Origin: an uncultured Collinsella sp.
GTDB taxonomy: Bacteria > Actinomycetota > Coriobacteriia > Coriobacteriales > Coriobacteriaceae
Assembly: GCA_949287065.1 (NCBI GenBank)
Contig: CASEEV010000004.1
Coordinates: 1 to 38,990, forward strand
DNA length: 38,990 bases
Direction: 5' to 3'
This document shows, piece after piece, positions 34,305 to 38,990 of the stretch (the first letter of the stretch is position 1; each line of letters starts with the position of its first letter). Under the pieces are notes generated by a model. It ran no database searches. It was given only the letters and a program-made list of their open reading frames with translations, and had not been told where the DNA came from. Made by a program: the position numbers and the translations under genes.

Positions 34305-34341
34305 AAAAGAAGAGCTTCTCGCCCGCACGGACGAGAAGCTC
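34305..34341 (-). terminator. Terminator of the MacB-like transporter gene
   Basis: A ten-pair perfect stem, GAGCTTCTCG / CGAGAAGCTC (34312-34321 / 34332-34341), is followed on the minus strand by TTCTTTTG. Confidence 0.75.
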
Positions 34342-34358
34342 AACCATCCACAGAGGCG

Positions 34359-37028
<2,670 letters not shown>

Positions 37029-37154
37029 TGAGAAGGCCTTTCGGATGCAGACACGTACGTCGTGCTATGGTAACGCTGATAAGCTGCTATGCTTTGTACC
37101 CCGTTAGGCGCTCGGCAACAAAACAGGTACCGAACAAACCTGAAAGGAGCGGGC

Positions 37155-38582
37155 ATGAGCAAGCATCTCGCCAAAAAGGAGGCGCGCCGCCGCAAGCGCG
37201 AGGAACGAGCCGCCGAGGCCGCCCGCTCAGCGCGCGCCGCAAGCGCCCCGGGCGAGAAGCACGCCAGCAGCCGCGGCAAGTCGGGCGAGAAGCGCCGCAA
37301 CCAGGCAGGTGCGGGCACGGGACACGGTGCCCACAAGCGCTCCGGGTCCGCCCGGAAGCCCCAGGCCGCCCGCAGCGCGGACCGCAAACGCACGCGCACC
37401 CCGGCAGCCAAGAGCTTTTGCCCCTTGGCCGAGAAGTGCGGCGGCTGCTCGCTCGCCGGCATGCCCTACGCCGACCAGCTCGCGCGCAAGCAGCAAGCCA
37501 TGGAGAAGCTCTTCGCGCCCATTGTCGCGCGCTCCGGGTGCGCCGTTGACCCCATCGCGCCCATGGAGCGCCCGTTTGGCTATCGCCACAAGGCGGCGAC
37601 ACCCTTTGCGCCCGGTCCGCAGGGCGCTGTGCACAGCGGCTTCTTTGCCGCCGGCACGCACCGCATCGTGCCCTGCGCCAGCTGCCCGGTCGAAGCCGAG
37701 GGCGCGCGCGAGATCCTGAACGGCGTGGCGCGCACCCTCGAGGAGCTGGGTATCTCGGCCCACAACGAGGACACGCACCGCGGCTTGGCGCGCTACGCCG
37801 TGCTGAGGCTCGGCTGGCGCACCAGCGAGGGCATCCTCACGCTCGTCACCAACGGCCGCGACCTGCCCAGGCGCAGCGAGCTCGTAGAGCGCCTCGTTGC
37901 GCTCGACCCGCGCATCACCTGCCTCGCGCAGAACGTCAACCAACGCCCCGGCAACGCGATCCTCGGCCGCGAGACCACCGTGCTCGCCGGCAAGCCCGTC
38001 ATGCGCGACCAGCTGCTCGGCTGCACCTTCGAGATCTCCCCCACCGCGTTCTACCAGACCAACCCCGAGCAGACCGAGGTGCTCTACAGCCTCGCCATCG
38101 ACGCCGCGGGCTTCTGCGACGGCGACGTGGTTCTCGACGCGTACTGCGGGAGCGGCACCATTGGCATATGCGCCGCGGCAGCCGCACGCGAGGCGGGCGG
38201 GCGCTTGCGCCTCATCGGCGTGGAGCGCGGCGAGGAGGCCGTGCGCGACGCGCGCCGCAACGCACAGTTGAACCAGCTCGATGACGCTGAGTTTATCGCC
38301 GAGGACGCCACGACCTACCTCACGCATGCCGCCTCCGACGGCCAACACGTTGACGTGCTTCTCATGGACCCGCCGCGCGCCGGCTCCACGCAGGCCTTCT
38401 TGCGCAACGCGGCGGCGCTCGGCCCGCGCCGCATCGTGTACGTGAGCTGCAACCCTGCTACCCAGGTGCGCGACCTCGAGCTGCTCGGCCGCATGGGCTA
38501 CCGCACCGTGAGCGTGAGCCCGGTCGACATGTTCCCGCACACCGACCATGTGGAGACGGTCGCGGCACTCGAGCGCGCGTAG
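37155..38582 (+). CDS. RumA/RlmD-type 23S rRNA (uracil-5-)-methyltransferase
   Basis: This 475-residue SAM-dependent RNA m5U methyltransferase begins with a basic, disordered ~85-residue tail. An iron-sulfur motif follows (C89-x5-C95-x2-C98, with C174/C177 further on). The methyltransferase domain has LDAYCGSGTIG (SAM binding), LLMDPPRAG, the catalytic nucleophile in YVSCNPAT and the C-terminal FPHTDHVETV. No TRAM domain is seen at the N-terminus; the basic tail may replace its RNA-binding role. The target (U1939 or another site) is not decided by sequence. The ATG at 37155 follows AAAGGAG. It is divergent from the MacB-like gene. Confidence 0.92.
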   Translation: MSKHLAKKEARRRKREERAAEAARSARAASAPGEKHASSRGKSGEKRRNQAGAGTGHGAHKRSGSARKPQAARSADRKRTRTPAAKSFCPLAEKCGGCSLAGMPYADQLARKQQAMEKLFAPIVARSGCAVDPIAPMERPFGYRHKAATPFAPGPQGAVHSGFFAAGTHRIVPCASCPVEAEGAREILNGVARTLEELGISAHNEDTHRGLARYAVLRLGWRTSEGILTLVTNGRDLPRRSELVERLVALDPRITCLAQNVNQRPGNAILGRETTVLAGKPVMRDQLLGCTFEISPTAFYQTNPEQTEVLYSLAIDAAGFCDGDVVLDAYCGSGTIGICAAAAAREAGGRLRLIGVERGEEAVRDARRNAQLNQLDDAEFIAEDATTYLTHAASDGQHVDVLLMDPPRAGSTQAFLRNAAALGPRRIVYVSCNPATQVRDLELLGRMGYRTVSVSPVDMFPHTDHVETVAALERA

Positions 38583-38657
38583 CGGCCCTCGGTACGGCCC
38601 CGCTCGCGCCGTACGGGCGGCAAAGCGGCAATCTGGCGCCACGCAAGCCAGCGCAAC

Positions 38658-38672
38658 AGGTATTATTTACCT
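38658..38672 (+). promoter_or_regulatory. Small palindrome upstream of the 38725 gene
   Basis: AGGTA-TTATT-TACCT is an exact inverted repeat overlapping a TATTAT -10-like sequence. It may be an operator or promoter element. A perfect hairpin, CGCTGCC-gcct-GGCAGCG (38684-38701), follows in the presumed leader. Confidence 0.4.
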
Positions 38673-38724
38673 ATTGCGATAACCGCTGCCGCCTGGCAGC
38701 GCCCGGGCAGAAACTGTAGGAACC

Positions 38725-38990
38725 ATGGCAGGACGGTACGGCGAACAACCGAGCTCAAGACGCCCCTCCCCTGACACAGCGCAGGGGTCGACTCGTTATG
38801 GCTCGCGACCGCACACCGTCTCTCTCGCCGGTTCCTCGGACTCCGTCCGCGCGCGCCGCGAGCCGCCCATCGGTGTCAACGCGCGCCGTTCCGACACCGG
38901 CGAGGCACGCCCCTTCGCATCGGGCCAGGTGCCCCGCTCCTCCCGCCCGCGCGTCGGGCGCCCCGCGCCCAGGCGCCGCCAGGGCTCCAC
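38725..38990 (+). CDS. Partial gene running off the window; Arg/Ser/Pro-rich N-terminus
   Basis: An open frame starts at ATG 38725 with TAGGAA just upstream and stays open for 88 codons to the window end. It encodes MAGRYGEQPSSRRPSPDTAQ and continues rich in Arg, Ser, Pro and Gly. Such a basic low-complexity leader precedes a membrane or cell-wall domain in many Actinobacteria, but the rest is not visible. It could also be a non-coding open frame, since GC-rich DNA has few stops. An opposite-strand frame (38796-38990) exists but has no clear start context. Confidence 0.5.
   Translation, partial: MAGRYGEQPSSRRPSPDTAQGSTRYGSRPHTVSLAGSSDSVRARREPPIGVNARRSDTGEARPFASGQVPRSSRPRVGRPAPRRRQGS

Overview
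The window is a high-GC bacterial chromosome segment with almost no inactive coding space. Gene content points to an anaerobic actinobacterium of the class Coriobacteriia (Collinsella/Olsenella-like). The main reasons are a NrfH-like multihaem cytochrome whose first haem motif is C-x3-C-H, a tungsten-type aldehyde:ferredoxin oxidoreductase beside a Tat-exported ferredoxin, nickel-pincer cofactor genes, and sugar uptake by PTS with a GH4 phospho-glucosidase. The genus is an inference; no rRNA is present. Most genes lie on the minus strand.

Layout. 13-3474 is mfd. 3720-9191 is a maltose/alpha-glucoside locus: a small membrane protein, a GH4 6-phospho-alpha-glucosidase, a PTS EIICB transporter and a divergent TreR/GntR repressor. 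Six near-palindromic operator copies (core TGTTCGTACA) lie at the three promoters, so the locus reads as one local regulon that includes the uncharacterised membrane protein. 9243-12069 carries nth, a hydrogenase-protease-like protein and a single-pass membrane protein. 12321-13058 holds tRNA-Lys(UUU), a duplicated piece of its 3' end, and a cluster of a 27-bp dispersed repeat.

13059-19768 carries an M29 aminopeptidase, then purC, a small membrane protein and a remarkable protein in one direction. The last fuses a histone-H1-like Ala/Lys/Pro tail to a domain resembling the C-terminal AIRS domain of PurL. A two-component system follows. 19989-22940 is larE-larB-larC (nickel-pincer nucleotide synthesis), with a His-rich insertion in LarC and a short LarE. 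23046-27265 holds a beta-lactamase-fold serine hydrolase, a DUF3006-like protein, a small zinc metallopeptidase, a Tat lipoprotein and a TSCPD protein. Two elaborate inverted repeats lie between these genes.

27503-31202 is a redox operon: Tat-exported 4x[4Fe-4S] ferredoxin, aldehyde:ferredoxin oxidoreductase-like enzyme, and a membrane-anchored cytochrome c with five candidate haem sites. 31471-34112 is an amino-acid ABC importer in the order binding protein, permease, ATPase. 34359-37028 is a MacB-like ABC transporter with ATPase and FtsX-type permease in one chain. 37155-38582 is a RumA/RlmD-type rRNA methyltransferase. A gene on the plus strand begins at 38725 and runs off the window.

The least ordinary items are the H1-tail/PurL-like fusion with purC, the composite 19-bp-unit hairpin at 25506-25599, the tRNA-Lys 3' duplication with the adjacent repeat cluster, the local GntR regulon and the electron-transfer operon.
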